A DNA stretch of 64,000 nt, taken from positions 12,171-76,170 of the forward strand of contig DAOKZK010000003.1 of assembly GCA_035325645.1 (NCBI GenBank), in the 5' to 3' direction. The notes under the pieces were generated by a model. The model was not told the origin of the DNA and searched no databases. It worked only from the letters and a program-made list of their open reading frames with translations. Origin of the DNA: Macondimonas sp035325645 (GTDB lineage Bacteria > Pseudomonadota > Gammaproteobacteria > UBA5335). Made by a program: the position numbers and the translations under genes. Positions 28,102-37,369 of the stretch are shown here, one piece after another (the stretch's first letter is position 1; every line of letters starts with the position of its first letter).

Positions 28102-29610
28102 TTACAACAGCACGACATCGAATTGCTCGTTCTGATAGACGCTCTGTCGCTGCAAGCGGATGGGCCGTCCGAGATGCTGCTCCAATTCGGCCAGGTGCAC
28201 GGTCTTGTCTTCCAGCAGGCGATCGATCACGGCATCCGACGCCAGCACCAGCAGGTCACGGGTATCGAATTGCCGCGCCGCCCGCTGAACCTCCCGCAGG
28301 ATCTCGAAGCAGATGGTCTCGACGGATTTGACGTAACCCCGGCCGTTGCAGACAGGGCATGGCTCACACAGGATGCGACCGAGGCTTTCGCGGATCCGCT
28401 TGCGCGTCATCTCGACCAGCCCCAGCGGCGAGACGGCCGAAATCTTGGTGCGGGCCGGATCGCGCTCCAGACATTTCTCGAGGGCGCGCACCACCTGCGT
28501 CCGGTGGGCCGGATCCTCCATGTCGATGAAATCGATGATGATGATGCCGCCGAGATTGCGCAGCCGCAGCTGGCGGGCGATGGCCTGGGTGGCATCCAGA
28601 TTGGTGCGGAAGATGGTGTCTTCGAGATTGCGGTACCCAACATAGCCGCCGGTATTCACATCGATGGTGGTCATCGACTCGGTCTGGTCGATGACCAGGT
28701 AGCCGCCCGATTTGAGCGGCACCTTGCGCTCCAGCGCGCGCTGGATCTCGTCCTCCACGCCAAACAGATCGAAGATCGGCCGCTCGCCGCGATAGAGCTG
28801 GATTTCCACCGCGTGTCCCGGGAAGAAGGTCTCGGCAAACCGCATGGCCTGCTCGTGGACCTCGGGTGAATCGATGCGCACCCGCTCCACCTGACTGCCG
28901 CCCAAATCGCGCAGGGTTCGCAGCGCCAAGGGAAGGTCATCGTGGATGCGTCCGCCCGCCTCGGCGTTGGCCATCCGCTGGCCGATGGCGCGCCAGATGC
29001 GGTGCAGCATCTGCATGTCCTGCGCCAAGGCTTCGGCACTTGCGCCTTCCCCGGCCGTGCGCACGATGTAGCCGCCGGGCAATCCGTCGGCACGCAGCGT
29101 ACGAACCAGGTCGCGCAATCGGCGCCGCTCGGCCTCATCCTCGATGCGGACCGAGACACCGACATGATCCAGGCCCGGCAGAAAGACCAGAAAGCGCGAG
29201 GGGATGCTGATCTGGGTCGACAGGCGCGCGCCCTTGCTGCCCAAGGCATCCTTGATGACCTGGACCAGGATCTCGCTGCCTTCACGGAGCAGGGATTCGA
29301 TCTTCTCCAGGCGGCCCGTGACAGGCGGCGCCTCACCGTCGAGTTCGCCTTCGGGCGCCTCCGCATTGGTGAGACGGGCTTCGCGCATGTCGGCGACATG
29401 AAGAAAGGCGCTGCGTTCCAGACCGATGTCCACGAAGGCCGCCTGCATGCCCGGCAGAACGCGCAGGACGCGCCCCTTGTACAGGCTGCCGACGATACCC
29501 AGATGCGTGGCCCGCTCGATCAGGATTTCCTGCAACACCCCGTTTTCGAGCAGAGCGACGCGGGTTTCCTCCGGCGTGACATTGATGAGAATCTCTTCGC
29601 TCATGATCAT
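28102..29610 (-). CDS. rng: Ribonuclease G
   Basis: RNase G processes the 5' end of 16S rRNA and some mRNAs. The 502-residue protein has an S1 domain near GSLYKGRVLRVLPGMQAAFVD (shortened: YKGRVLRVLPGMQAAFVD), the DNase I-like metal site in IIIIDFIDM, and the zinc-link CPVCNGRGY. ATG 29610 overlaps the maf stop as ATGA; ATG 29604 (MSEEILINV) matches family starts and is an alternative. It lies in the maf-rng-yhdP order. Confidence 0.96.
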   Translation of the reverse strand: MIMSEEILINVTPEETRVALLENGVLQEILIERATHLGIVGSLYKGRVLRVLPGMQAAFVDIGLERSAFLHVADMREARLTNAEAPEGELDGEAPPVTGRLEKIESLLREGSEILVQVIKDALGSKGARLSTQISIPSRFLVFLPGLDHVGVSVRIEDEAERRRLRDLVRTLRADGLPGGYIVRTAGEGASAEALAQDMQMLHRIWRAIGQRMANAEAGGRIHDDLPLALRTLRDLGGSQVERVRIDSPEVHEQAMRFAETFFPGHAVEIQLYRGERPIFDLFGVEDEIQRALERKVPLKSGGYLVIDQTESMTTIDVNTGGYVGYRNLEDTIFRTNLDATQAIARQLRLRNLGGIIIIDFIDMEDPAHRTQVVRALEKCLERDPARTKISAVSPLGLVEMTRKRIRESLGRILCEPCPVCNGRGYVKSVETICFEILREVQRAARQFDTRDLLVLASDAVIDRLLEDKTVHLAELEQHLGRPIRLQRQSVYQNEQFDVVLL

Positions 29611-30236
29611 GGAATCGTTGGCTTCCTGCCGCGGACATCGGCCGCAAGCGTCCAGGGAAATACGGGCACCGAAAAAGACTGGAGCAACACGGCGGTCTCC
29701 CTCAGCGGCAACCCCATGATCCCCGATTGGCTCCCCCGAATGCGGGTGATGAACACCGCGCCCAGGCCCTGCACGGCATAGCCGCCCGCCTTGTCGGCAG
29801 GCTCGCCGGTGTCCCAGTACGCGACCCGTTCCGCCTCGGTCGTTTCGGCGAATTTCACCCGGCTCTCACTCACCACGACCTCGACCCGATCGCCCTGCCG
29901 AACGGCCACGGCCGTCAGCACCCGATGTTCGCGGCCCGACAGGGCAGCCAGCATGCTCAGGCCGTCGGCTCGATCACGCGGCTTGCCCAGAATCTGCCGG
30001 CCGAGTACGACCGCGGTATCGGCACCCAGCACCGGCGCATCGACCGCTCCCACCGCGGCCGCGCCGGCTTGCGCCTTGGCGAGCGCCAGCCGGCGAACGT
30101 AGGCAAGCGGCCGTTCCCGCGGGCGCACCGACTCGTCGCAGCCGACGGCAATACTCCGATAAGAGACTCCGAGCAGCGTCAAAAGATCCCTGCGCCGCGG
30201 GGAAGCCGAGGCGAGATAGATCGCAGCTTGGTTCAT
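29607..30236 (-). CDS. maf: Maf nucleotide pyrophosphatase
   Basis: The 209-residue protein begins with the Maf signature LASASPRRRDLL and continues with VLGADTAVVLG, KPRDRADG and GGYAVQGLGAVFI. Maf proteins hydrolyse dTTP, UTP or modified nucleotides to house-clean the pool; the YhdE-type of this locus favours dTTP/UTP. It ends in ATGA overlap with rng. Confidence 0.95.
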   Translation of the reverse strand: MNQAAIYLASASPRRRDLLTLLGVSYRSIAVGCDESVRPRERPLAYVRRLALAKAQAGAAAVGAVDAPVLGADTAVVLGRQILGKPRDRADGLSMLAALSGREHRVLTAVAVRQGDRVEVVVSESRVKFAETTEAERVAYWDTGEPADKAGGYAVQGLGAVFITRIRGSQSGIMGLPLRETAVLLQSFSVPVFPWTLAADVRGRKPTIP

Positions 30237-30276
30237 GAGTGCCCTTCATCCATGAGCGAGGCGCGCAGATGGCTCG

Positions 30277-30747
30277 TCAGTCGCGGTGGTACGGATGCCC
30301 CCGCAACAGGCTATGTGCGCGATACAGGGCTTCGGCCACCACCACACGCGCCAGGCCATGCGGCAAGGTCAGCGGTGACAGCGACCAATGTTCCTGTGCC
30401 CGCGCCTTGCAGGCCGGCGCAAGTCCGTCCGGCCCGCCCATCAGCAAGGCCACGTCCTGTCCGGAAGCCATCCAGTCCGCGAGCCGCGCCGCGAGCATGC
30501 GGCTGGTCCATGGTCGACCACGCTCGTCCAGGGCAACGACCCGATCGTCCGGCCGGATCGCCCGTTGCATGCGCTGCGCTTCTGCATCCAGGGCGCGCGC
30601 CGCATCCTGTTCCTTGCCGCGCGGCCCGAGCGGCAACTCGGTCAACTCCAACCGACACTCGGGGGGCAATCGCCTGCTGTAGTCGAGAAACGCCGTGTTC
30701 ACCCACGCGGGCTGACGCGGCCCGACGGCGATCAGGTGCAAGCGCAC
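30277..30747 (-). CDS. rlmH: 23S rRNA (pseudouridine1915-N3)-methyltransferase
   Basis: RlmH is a 156-residue SPOUT methyltransferase acting on the 70S ribosome. The sequence has the GTG start (MRLHLIAVG), VALDERGRPWTS, the knot glycine-rich LLMGGPDGL, and the ending SLLRGHPYHR. It lies 10 bp after rsfS, the usual neighbour. Confidence 0.96.
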   Translation of the reverse strand: MRLHLIAVGPRQPAWVNTAFLDYSRRLPPECRLELTELPLGPRGKEQDAARALDAEAQRMQRAIRPDDRVVALDERGRPWTSRMLAARLADWMASGQDVALLMGGPDGLAPACKARAQEHWSLSPLTLPHGLARVVVAEALYRAHSLLRGHPYHRD

Positions 30748-30756
30748 GGGCCCGTC

Positions 30757-31101
30757 TCAGGCTTCGATGGCGCTTGCGGCCGGGACGCTCCAGAGTTTCT
30801 CCAGGTTGTAGAAATCGCGCACTTCGGGTCGCATCACATGCACGATGACATCGCCCAGATCCACCAGGACCCAGTCGCCGGCCTGCTCACCCTCCACCCC
30901 CAGGGGACGGACATCCGCCTCGCGCGCGCGGCGCAGGACGTTGTCCGCCAGAGACTGCACGTGACGCTGGGAGGTACCGCTGGCGATGACGATGGCGTCG
31001 GCAATGCTGGTCAGGCGGCGCACGTCGAGCGCGACCACATCGACGGCCTTGATCTCTTCGAGCGCATCGATGACCAAGTCTTGCAATTGTTCACTGTTCA
31101 T
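30757..31101 (-). CDS. rsfS: Ribosome silencing factor RsfS
   Basis: RsfS binds ribosomal protein uL14 and blocks subunit joining in starvation. This 114-residue sequence shows DALEEIKAVDVVALDV, VIASGTSQRHVQSLAD and WVLVDLGDVIVHVM. Its start overlaps the end of nadD by 11 bp. Confidence 0.95.
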   Translation of the reverse strand: MNSEQLQDLVIDALEEIKAVDVVALDVRRLTSIADAIVIASGTSQRHVQSLADNVLRRAREADVRPLGVEGEQAGDWVLVDLGDVIVHVMRPEVRDFYNLEKLWSVPAASAIEA

Positions 31102-31732
31102 GAGGCTGATACCAATGTTCCTGTTCGATCATGCGCCACACCGCGTCGGGAACGAGGTAGCGTGGGCTGTGCCCCTGTTGAATGAGTTGCCGCAGCCTCG
31201 TGGAGGAAATCTCCATGGCCGTGACACGATGAAAATAGGCGCCGCCAGCCGGGGATGCAGCCAATTGCGACGGGTCCATGAAAACGCTGCCGCGCCACCA
31301 GGCGCCCTCTGGCCGCTGGGCGCCACCCGGGCGACTGGCCACAACCACGTGGGTCAGTTCGGACAGTTCCTCCCACCGATGCCAGGACGGCAACAGGGAA
31401 AACGCGTCCATGCCGAGAATCAGGCACAGGGGCTGTGCGTCGCCCAATTCGCGACGCAGGTCGAGCAGGGTATCGACCATGTACGACGGCCCTGGGCGCG
31501 CGAGTTCCCGCGTATCGAGCACGAATCCGGGCTGGTCCGTCAGTGCGGCTTCGAGCAGGCGCACGCGCTCCGGGATGCCGAGGACCGGGTCGGGTCGATG
31601 AGGCGGACTCGCCGCCGGAATGAACCGCACCTCCTGGAAGGACAGCGCCTCCATGACCTCCAGCGCGATGCGCAGATGCCCGAGGTGAATCGGGTCAAAG
31701 GTCCCGCCGAGCAATCCGATGGGCGCCGTCAT
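31091..31732 (-). CDS. nadD: Nicotinate-nucleotide adenylyltransferase
   Basis: NadD converts nicotinate mononucleotide to NaAD in NAD synthesis. The 213-residue protein has GGTFDPIHLGHLRIA with the HxGH motif, FIPAASPPHR, and SSTRLRQLI near the end. It lies 6 bp after proA and overlaps rsfS. Confidence 0.96.
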   Translation of the reverse strand: MTAPIGLLGGTFDPIHLGHLRIALEVMEALSFQEVRFIPAASPPHRPDPVLGIPERVRLLEAALTDQPGFVLDTRELARPGPSYMVDTLLDLRRELGDAQPLCLILGMDAFSLLPSWHRWEELSELTHVVVASRPGGAQRPEGAWWRGSVFMDPSQLAASPAGGAYFHRVTAMEISSTRLRQLIQQGHSPRYLVPDAVWRMIEQEHWYQPHEQ

Positions 31733-31738
31733 GCCGCA

Positions 31739-33016
31739 TCAGCTCCGGACGTGGCCATCGCCCAGCACCACCCACTTCAGAGACGTCAGCCCCTCCAGCC
31801 CGACCGGGCCGCGCGCGTGAAACTTGTCCGTGCTGATGCCGATCTCGCCGCCGAGGCCATACTCGTAGCCGTCGGCAAAACGCGTCGATGCGTTGACCAT
31901 CACCGAACTGGCGTCCACTTCGCGCAGGAAACGCTGGGCGCGGCTGTAGTCCTGCGTCACGATGGCGTCGGTGTGCCCCGAACCGTAGGTGTTGATGTGG
32001 TCGATGGCGGCATCCAGCCCGTCCACCACTCGCACTGACAAAATGGGCGCCAGATATTCGGTCGACCAATCCGCTTCGGTGGCTGCCGCGCTGCCCGGCA
32101 GCAGAGCACAGGTGCGCGGGCAACCCCGCAGCGTCACCCCGGCCGCCTCGAAACGCCGGCCCAGTTCCGGCAGCAGGTCGGGTGCGATGATCGCATCGAC
32201 CAGAAGGGTTTCCATCGTGTTGCAGGTACCGTAGCGCTGCGTCTTGGCGTTGAGCGCGATGCGCAAGGCCTTGTCGGGGTCGGCGGCGCCGTCGATGTAG
32301 ACGTGGCAGACCCCGTCCAGATGCTTGATCACGGGCACACGGGCCTCACCGGCAATGCGCTCGATCAATCCGCGCCCACCCCGCGGCACGATGACGTCCA
32401 CCCACTCGGGCATGGCGATCAGGTGGCCGACCGCTGCGCGGTCCGTGGTGGCAATGACTTGGGCCGCGGCTTCGGGCAGGTCTGCGGTGGCAAGGGCCGC
32501 ACGCAGGCAGCGGGCGATGGCCTGGTTCGAGCGCCAGGCCTCGGAACCGCCGCGCAGGATGACGGCGTTGCCGGACTTCAGGCACAAGGCCGCGGCGTCG
32601 GCCGTCACGTTGGGCCGTGACTCGTAAATGATGCCGACGACCCCCAGGGGAACGCGCATGCGCCCAACCTGAATCCCTGAGGGACGCATCTTGAGATCGG
32701 TGATCGCGCCGATGGGATCGGGCAGCGCGGCGATTTGCCGGACACCGTCCGCCATGGCGGCGATACCGCGCTCGTTCAAGGTCAGCCGGTCGATCAGCGC
32801 AGGCTCGAGGCCCGCCGCGCGCGCATGCGCAAGGTCCTCACGATTGGCTTCGAGCAAGCCGGCGGCATCGCGCTCGATCTGCTCGGCCAGCGCCTCCAGC
32901 GCCGCGTTCTTGGCCTGTGTCGCGGTGCGCGCCATGGCGCGTCCCGCCTGACGCGCCGCGCGACCCACGTTCTGCATGTAAGCGGCAAGGTCAGCCGGTT
33001 GGTGATGGGCGCTCAT
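31739..33016 (-). CDS. proA: Glutamate-5-semialdehyde dehydrogenase (gamma-glutamyl phosphate reductase)
   Basis: ProA reduces gamma-glutamyl phosphate to glutamate semialdehyde in proline synthesis. The 425-residue protein has GVVGIIYESRPNVTAD, the catalytic cysteine in GTCNTMETLLVD and the ending GEIGISTDKFHARGPVGL (shortened: DKFHARGPVGL). Its start overlaps the holA stop region by 26 bp. proB is not in the window. Confidence 0.97.
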   Translation of the reverse strand: MSAHHQPADLAAYMQNVGRAARQAGRAMARTATQAKNAALEALAEQIERDAAGLLEANREDLAHARAAGLEPALIDRLTLNERGIAAMADGVRQIAALPDPIGAITDLKMRPSGIQVGRMRVPLGVVGIIYESRPNVTADAAALCLKSGNAVILRGGSEAWRSNQAIARCLRAALATADLPEAAAQVIATTDRAAVGHLIAMPEWVDVIVPRGGRGLIERIAGEARVPVIKHLDGVCHVYIDGAADPDKALRIALNAKTQRYGTCNTMETLLVDAIIAPDLLPELGRRFEAAGVTLRGCPRTCALLPGSAAATEADWSTEYLAPILSVRVVDGLDAAIDHINTYGSGHTDAIVTQDYSRAQRFLREVDASSVMVNASTRFADGYEYGLGGEIGISTDKFHARGPVGLEGLTSLKWVVLGDGHVRS

Positions 33017-34034
33017 GTTCGATTCGTTTCCGCTGATGGTCTCGCGGCCCTGCGGCGTAGGGGCGTGCGATGGCTGTGGTCCAGTCTATCAATTCTGTCC
33101 AGAGTGCGCCGGAAATGAGCCCCTTGGCCAGTGCATCGACACGAACGCCGGCCATCAGCAGCCGTCGCCAGTGAGTGGCCGGCGCGCGGCGACGCGCAGC
33201 ATCGAGCGACTGTCGTCGGCGCGGCGGAAGCCCCTCCGGCAATGACGCACCACGCTCGAGACCCGCAAGCAGACGCAATTCACGCTGCAGCGCCCACAGC
33301 ACCAGTGGCGCCTCCAGCCCTTCCTCTCGCAACCCGAACAGAATGCGTCGGGTCCGCAGGGGATCACCCGCAACCGCTGCCTCGGCCAGGGACTGGACGT
33401 CGAACCGCGCCTGATGCCCGACCACCGCGAGCACCAGCGCTTCATCGATCGGACGTTCGCCGGCGAGCAGCGCGAGTTGGACGAGCGACTGATGGGCCGC
33501 CAGCAGATGCCCTTCCGTACGGTCCGCCAGGAGCGCGAGTGCGCCCGCATCGATCCGCAAGCCCATCCGTGCCGCACGGCCACGGAGCCAGCCCATCATT
33601 TCGCCCGGGCCCACCGGCCAGGCCTGCACGGCGACCCCTGCCCGTTCCACGGCCTGATACCAGCGGCTGGCGCGGGCCGCCCCGTCGAGCGGGCCGCACA
33701 GGATCAGCAGCAGCACGTCGGAGGACGGGGATGCGGCATAGGACTGCAGGAATCGCCCGCCCGCCTCCCCCGGCTTGCCGGTCGGGAGGCGCAGTTCCAC
33801 GAACCGGCGATCGCTGAACAGCAGGCCCGAGGCCAGCTCACCGGCGAATGCCGGCCAGTCGAACCCCGGTTCGACGAAACGCACTTCACGTTCGGTGTAG
33901 CCATGCCGGCGTGCCGCAGCGCGTACGGCGTCAGCCGCCTCCTCGATCAGCAGCGGTTCGTCGCCACCGATCACGTACACCGGCGCCAGAGCGCTCGCAA
34001 GCGCGGCCGGCAATCGCTCGGGCGTCAGCTTCAA
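32991..34034 (-). CDS. holA: DNA polymerase III delta subunit
   Basis: HolA opens the beta clamp within the clamp loader. The 347-residue protein has the delta-subunit start (VYVIGGDEPLLIEEA), ERTVEP-like RFVEPGFDW and FFDRR-like LLFSDRRFVELRLPTG. TTG 34034 starts it and overlaps the lptE stop as TTGA, so coupled translation explains the weak codon. The C-terminal 26 bp overlap proA. Confidence 0.93.
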   Translation of the reverse strand: MKLTPERLPAALASALAPVYVIGGDEPLLIEEAADAVRAAARRHGYTEREVRFVEPGFDWPAFAGELASGLLFSDRRFVELRLPTGKPGEAGGRFLQSYAASPSSDVLLLILCGPLDGAARASRWYQAVERAGVAVQAWPVGPGEMMGWLRGRAARMGLRIDAGALALLADRTEGHLLAAHQSLVQLALLAGERPIDEALVLAVVGHQARFDVQSLAEAAVAGDPLRTRRILFGLREEGLEAPLVLWALQRELRLLAGLERGASLPEGLPPRRRQSLDAARRRAPATHWRRLLMAGVRVDALAKGLISGALWTELIDWTTAIARPYAAGPRDHQRKRIEHERPSPTG

Positions 34035-34543
34035 GAAGCGTTCGCCTGAATGGTGAGCTGGCGGAGGATCTCATGGGCCACATCCCGCCGCAGGGCATCG
34101 GTGATCTCGAGCGCGCGTTGCTCGTCCGTCAGGGGATCGCCCTCGGCCTGACTCACCAGATAGTCACGGCGCCGCTGCACACGGCGCTTGGGTTGCAGCG
34201 GCTTCCCGTCATGCAGCACTTCATATTCGGCGCTCAGGATCGCCCCGTAGTCGCGCCCCTTGCCGGAACGGTCCACGGCGAGGAGTTGCCGCTGGAATCG
34301 ATCCGCGTGAATCGCGATCACCGTTGCGGCCTTGGCGGGCGTATCCGCCTGGGGAATGCCCGCGAGGCGCAGTTGATCGCGCAATTCATATCCCAGCCGC
34401 GATCCGCTCCCGCTGTCCTGCACATAGACCGGACTGAACCGGGGCGGCAAATCGTAGGCGCCCTGCAAACGCCAGCCGCAGGCCGTGAGCGACAGCAGCA
34501 GGGCGGCACCCACGAACCAGCGCCCTCTCGTGCGTCCCGCCAT
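34031..34543 (-). CDS. lptE: LPS-assembly lipoprotein LptE
   Basis: LptE plugs the LptD barrel in the outer membrane for LPS insertion. The 170-residue precursor has a lipobox LTAC and then GWRLQGAYDLPPRFSPVYV, the typical LptE start. ATG 34543 is chosen because it places the signal sequence correctly; the frame extends to 34567, overlapping leuS. It lies in the conserved leuS-lptE-holA order. Confidence 0.94.
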   Translation of the reverse strand: MAGRTRGRWFVGAALLLSLTACGWRLQGAYDLPPRFSPVYVQDSGSGSRLGYELRDQLRLAGIPQADTPAKAATVIAIHADRFQRQLLAVDRSGKGRDYGAILSAEYEVLHDGKPLQPKRRVQRRRDYLVSQAEGDPLTDEQRALEITDALRRDVAHEILRQLTIQANAS

Positions 34544-34547
34544 GCGT

Positions 34548-37163
34548 TCAGACCACGACATTGACAAGCTTCCCCGGCACCACGATCAACTTGCGCACGC
34601 TCGCACCCTCCAGAAAACGCTGCACGTTCGGCTCCGCCAGGGCCGCCTGACCGATGGCGTCCTGATCGGCGTCTGCCGGTACCCGGATCTGGCTGCGCCG
34701 CTTGCCGTTGACCTGCACCACGATCTCCAGTTCATCGCGCGCGAGCGCAGCAGGATCAGCCTCGGGCCAGGCGACGTCCATCACCAGGCCCGGCTGCCCC
34801 AGCGCCTCCCACAGGCCCTGCGCAATGTGGGGCACCATGGGCGCGAGCGCGCAGATCGACAGCATCATGGCCTCGCGGGCGACGGCGCGGCCGGCCGGAC
34901 TGTCATCGGTCCAGCGGCTCAGGGCATTGCTCAGCTCCATGACGGCGGCGATGGCCGTGTTGAAGGTCTGCCGCCGACCGATGTCGTCGCCCACCTTCGC
35001 GATCATCTGGTGCGCCTGACGGCGCAGGTCGCGCTGCGCCGCGTTCAGCGCGGAAGGATCCACGGGGGCCGGGGCAGCCAGCTCGGCCTCGGTCATCACC
35101 AGCCGCCAAAAGCGCTTGAGAAAGCGCGCTGCGCCTTCCACGCCGGCATCGGACCATTCGAGGCTCTGATCGGGCGGCGCCGCGAACAGGATGAACAAGC
35201 GGATGGTGTCCGCGCCGTAGCGCTCGATCAGCCCCTGCGGATCGACACCGTTGTTCTTGGATTTGGACATTTTCTCCATGCCGCCGATCCCGACCGGCCG
35301 GCCATCGGACTTGAGCGTCGCGGCGATCATGCGGCCCTTCTCGTCGCGCTGGATATCGACATCGGCCGGATTGATCCAGTCCTTCTTGCCACCCTCCATC
35401 TCGCGGTAGAAGGTGTCGGCCACCACCATGCCCTGGGTCAGCAGGCGCTTGAAGGGCTCGTCGCCCGTCACCAGACCCTCGTCGCGCATCAACTTGTGGA
35501 AGAATCGGGCATAAAGCAGGTGCAGGATGGCGTGCTCGATGCCGCCCACGTATTGATCGACCGGCAGCCAATGGCGCGCGGCATCCGGTTCCACCATGGC
35601 GCGCTCCGACCGGGGCGAGGCGTAACGGGCGTAGTACCAGGACGATTCCACGAAGGTGTCCATGGTGTCGGTTTCGCGGCGGGCATCGCCCCCGCAGTCC
35701 GGGCACTTGCACTCGTAGAAGCTCGGCATCCGCGCCAGCGGATTGCCGGCGCCGTCCGGCACCACGTCCTCCGGCAGCACCACCGGCAGGTCCTGCTCGG
35801 GCACGGGCACGTCGCCGCAGCTCGGGCAGTGGATGATGGGGATCGGACAGCCCCAGTAGCGCTGGCGCGAGATGCCCCAGTCGCGCAGACGGAACTGGGT
35901 CTTGCGCGCGCCATGGCCTGTGGCCTCGAGGTCGGCGACGATCGCGTCGAAGGCGGCCGTGAAATCCAGGCCGTCATACCTGCCGGTGTTCACAGTGACG
36001 AGCGAGCCATCTTTCGCGGCATACCATTCCTGCCACTGGGTCGCACTGAAGCTGTCCTCACCCTGGGCGGGCTTGTAGACCTGCACGATGGGCAGCGCAT
36101 AGGTGTTGGCGAAGGCGAAGTCGCGCTCGTCATGCGCCGGCACGGCCATCACGGCGCCCTCGCCGTAACCCCAGAGCACGTAGTTGGCGACGAACACGGG
36201 AAGCTTGTTGCCGGTGAGGGGATGCACCACGAACTGGCCCGTCGGCATGCCCTTCTTTTCCATGATGGCCATGTCGGCCTCGGCCACCGAGCCGGCCTTG
36301 CACTCGGCGATGAACGCGGCGAGCGCGGGATTGCCTTGGGCGGCGCGCATGGCGAGCGGGTGCTCGGCGGCCACGGCGACATAGGTGGCGCCCATGAGCG
36401 TGTCGGGACGCGTGGAGTACACGCGCAGCTCGCCCTTCTCGCCGATGGACGCCTCGTCATAGTCGAACACGATGTCGGCGCCGAAGCTCTTGCCGATCCA
36501 GTTGCGCTGCATGGTGCGCACCTGCTCCGGCCAGCCTTCGAGCTGATCGAGGTCGCTCAGCAGTTCGTCCGCATACCGCGTGATCGCGAAGTAATACATG
36601 GGGATTTCGCGCTTCTCGATAAGCGCGCCCGAGCGCCAGCCGCGTCCGTCGATGACCTGCTCGTTGGCCAGCACGGTCTGGTCCACCGGATCCCAGTTCA
36701 CCACACCGGCTTTCCTGTAGATCACGCCCTTCTTGAATAGTCTGATGAACAGCCACTGCTCCCAGCGGTAATAGGACGGATCACAGGTGGCGATCTCACG
36801 ATCCCAGTCATAGGCAAACCCCAGACGCTGGAGTTGGCCTTTCATCTGGGCGATGTTCTCGCGCGTCCAGCGCGCCGGTGGCACGCCATGCTTGAGCGCG
36901 GCATTCTCGGCCGGCAGCCCGAAGGCGTCCCAGCCCATGGGCTGCAACACGTTGTATCCACGCATGCGCTGGAAACGGGCGATGACATCGCCGATCGTAT
37001 AATTCCGGACGTGCCCCATGTGCAGCCGCCCGGAGGGATAGGGGAACATGGCCAGACAGTAGAACGCCGGCCGGTCGGCCATTTCGCATACTTTCAGCGC
37101 GCCGCTGCTGATCCAGTTGCGTTGGATACGCAATTCCAGGTCTTGCGGCTCATAGTCCTGCAT
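34548..37163 (-). CDS. leuS: Leucyl-tRNA synthetase
   Basis: This 871-residue class Ia synthetase charges tRNA-Leu. The HIGH-type motif is in PYPSGRLHMGHVRNY, the KMSKS motif in MEKMSKSKNNG, and the CP1 editing domain has TRPDTLMGATYVA. A zinc-type CPSCGDVP segment is present. It begins the minus-strand leuS-to-tldD array. Confidence 0.98.
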   Translation of the reverse strand: MQDYEPQDLELRIQRNWISSGALKVCEMADRPAFYCLAMFPYPSGRLHMGHVRNYTIGDVIARFQRMRGYNVLQPMGWDAFGLPAENAALKHGVPPARWTRENIAQMKGQLQRLGFAYDWDREIATCDPSYYRWEQWLFIRLFKKGVIYRKAGVVNWDPVDQTVLANEQVIDGRGWRSGALIEKREIPMYYFAITRYADELLSDLDQLEGWPEQVRTMQRNWIGKSFGADIVFDYDEASIGEKGELRVYSTRPDTLMGATYVAVAAEHPLAMRAAQGNPALAAFIAECKAGSVAEADMAIMEKKGMPTGQFVVHPLTGNKLPVFVANYVLWGYGEGAVMAVPAHDERDFAFANTYALPIVQVYKPAQGEDSFSATQWQEWYAAKDGSLVTVNTGRYDGLDFTAAFDAIVADLEATGHGARKTQFRLRDWGISRQRYWGCPIPIIHCPSCGDVPVPEQDLPVVLPEDVVPDGAGNPLARMPSFYECKCPDCGGDARRETDTMDTFVESSWYYARYASPRSERAMVEPDAARHWLPVDQYVGGIEHAILHLLYARFFHKLMRDEGLVTGDEPFKRLLTQGMVVADTFYREMEGGKKDWINPADVDIQRDEKGRMIAATLKSDGRPVGIGGMEKMSKSKNNGVDPQGLIERYGADTIRLFILFAAPPDQSLEWSDAGVEGAARFLKRFWRLVMTEAELAAPAPVDPSALNAAQRDLRRQAHQMIAKVGDDIGRRQTFNTAIAAVMELSNALSRWTDDSPAGRAVAREAMMLSICALAPMVPHIAQGLWEALGQPGLVMDVAWPEADPAALARDELEIVVQVNGKRRSQIRVPADADQDAIGQAALAEPNVQRFLEGASVRKLIVVPGKLVNVVV

Positions 37164-37267
37164 GGCTGCTCCAATTCGACCGTTCGGATCAATCGGTCAG
37201 AATAGCCCACCGGATCGAAGCGTCTCAACCACGCCGCCGGGGTGCGAGATCGGCACCTGCATTCGGA

Positions 37268-37273
37268 TATAAT
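37268..37273 (+). promoter_or_regulatory. Consensus -10 box upstream of the L,D-transpeptidase gene
   Basis: A perfect TATAAT lies 97 bp before ATG 37370 in an otherwise GC-rich gap. No clear -35 box is seen 17 bp upstream. The overlapping minus-strand AT-rich sequence could instead belong to the divergent leuS promoter. Confidence 0.35.
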
Positions 37274-37369
37274 TTTTCCCTCGTCGCGTGAAGGACTGCT
37301 CGCGCCCCGCGCTGCATCCTCATGCGCACGGCCCGCGCCGAAGCGTCCCATCATCTACGGAATTCCCAC

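Noticed and set aside
25492..28869. A 1125-codon plus-strand frame opposite yhdP and rng
   Set aside because: It is a mirror of two well-supported minus-strand genes and has no recognisable domain or ribosome-binding site.
34485..36740. A 751-codon plus-strand frame opposite leuS
   Set aside because: leuS is fully supported in the other direction; the antisense frame has the same GC-driven composition.
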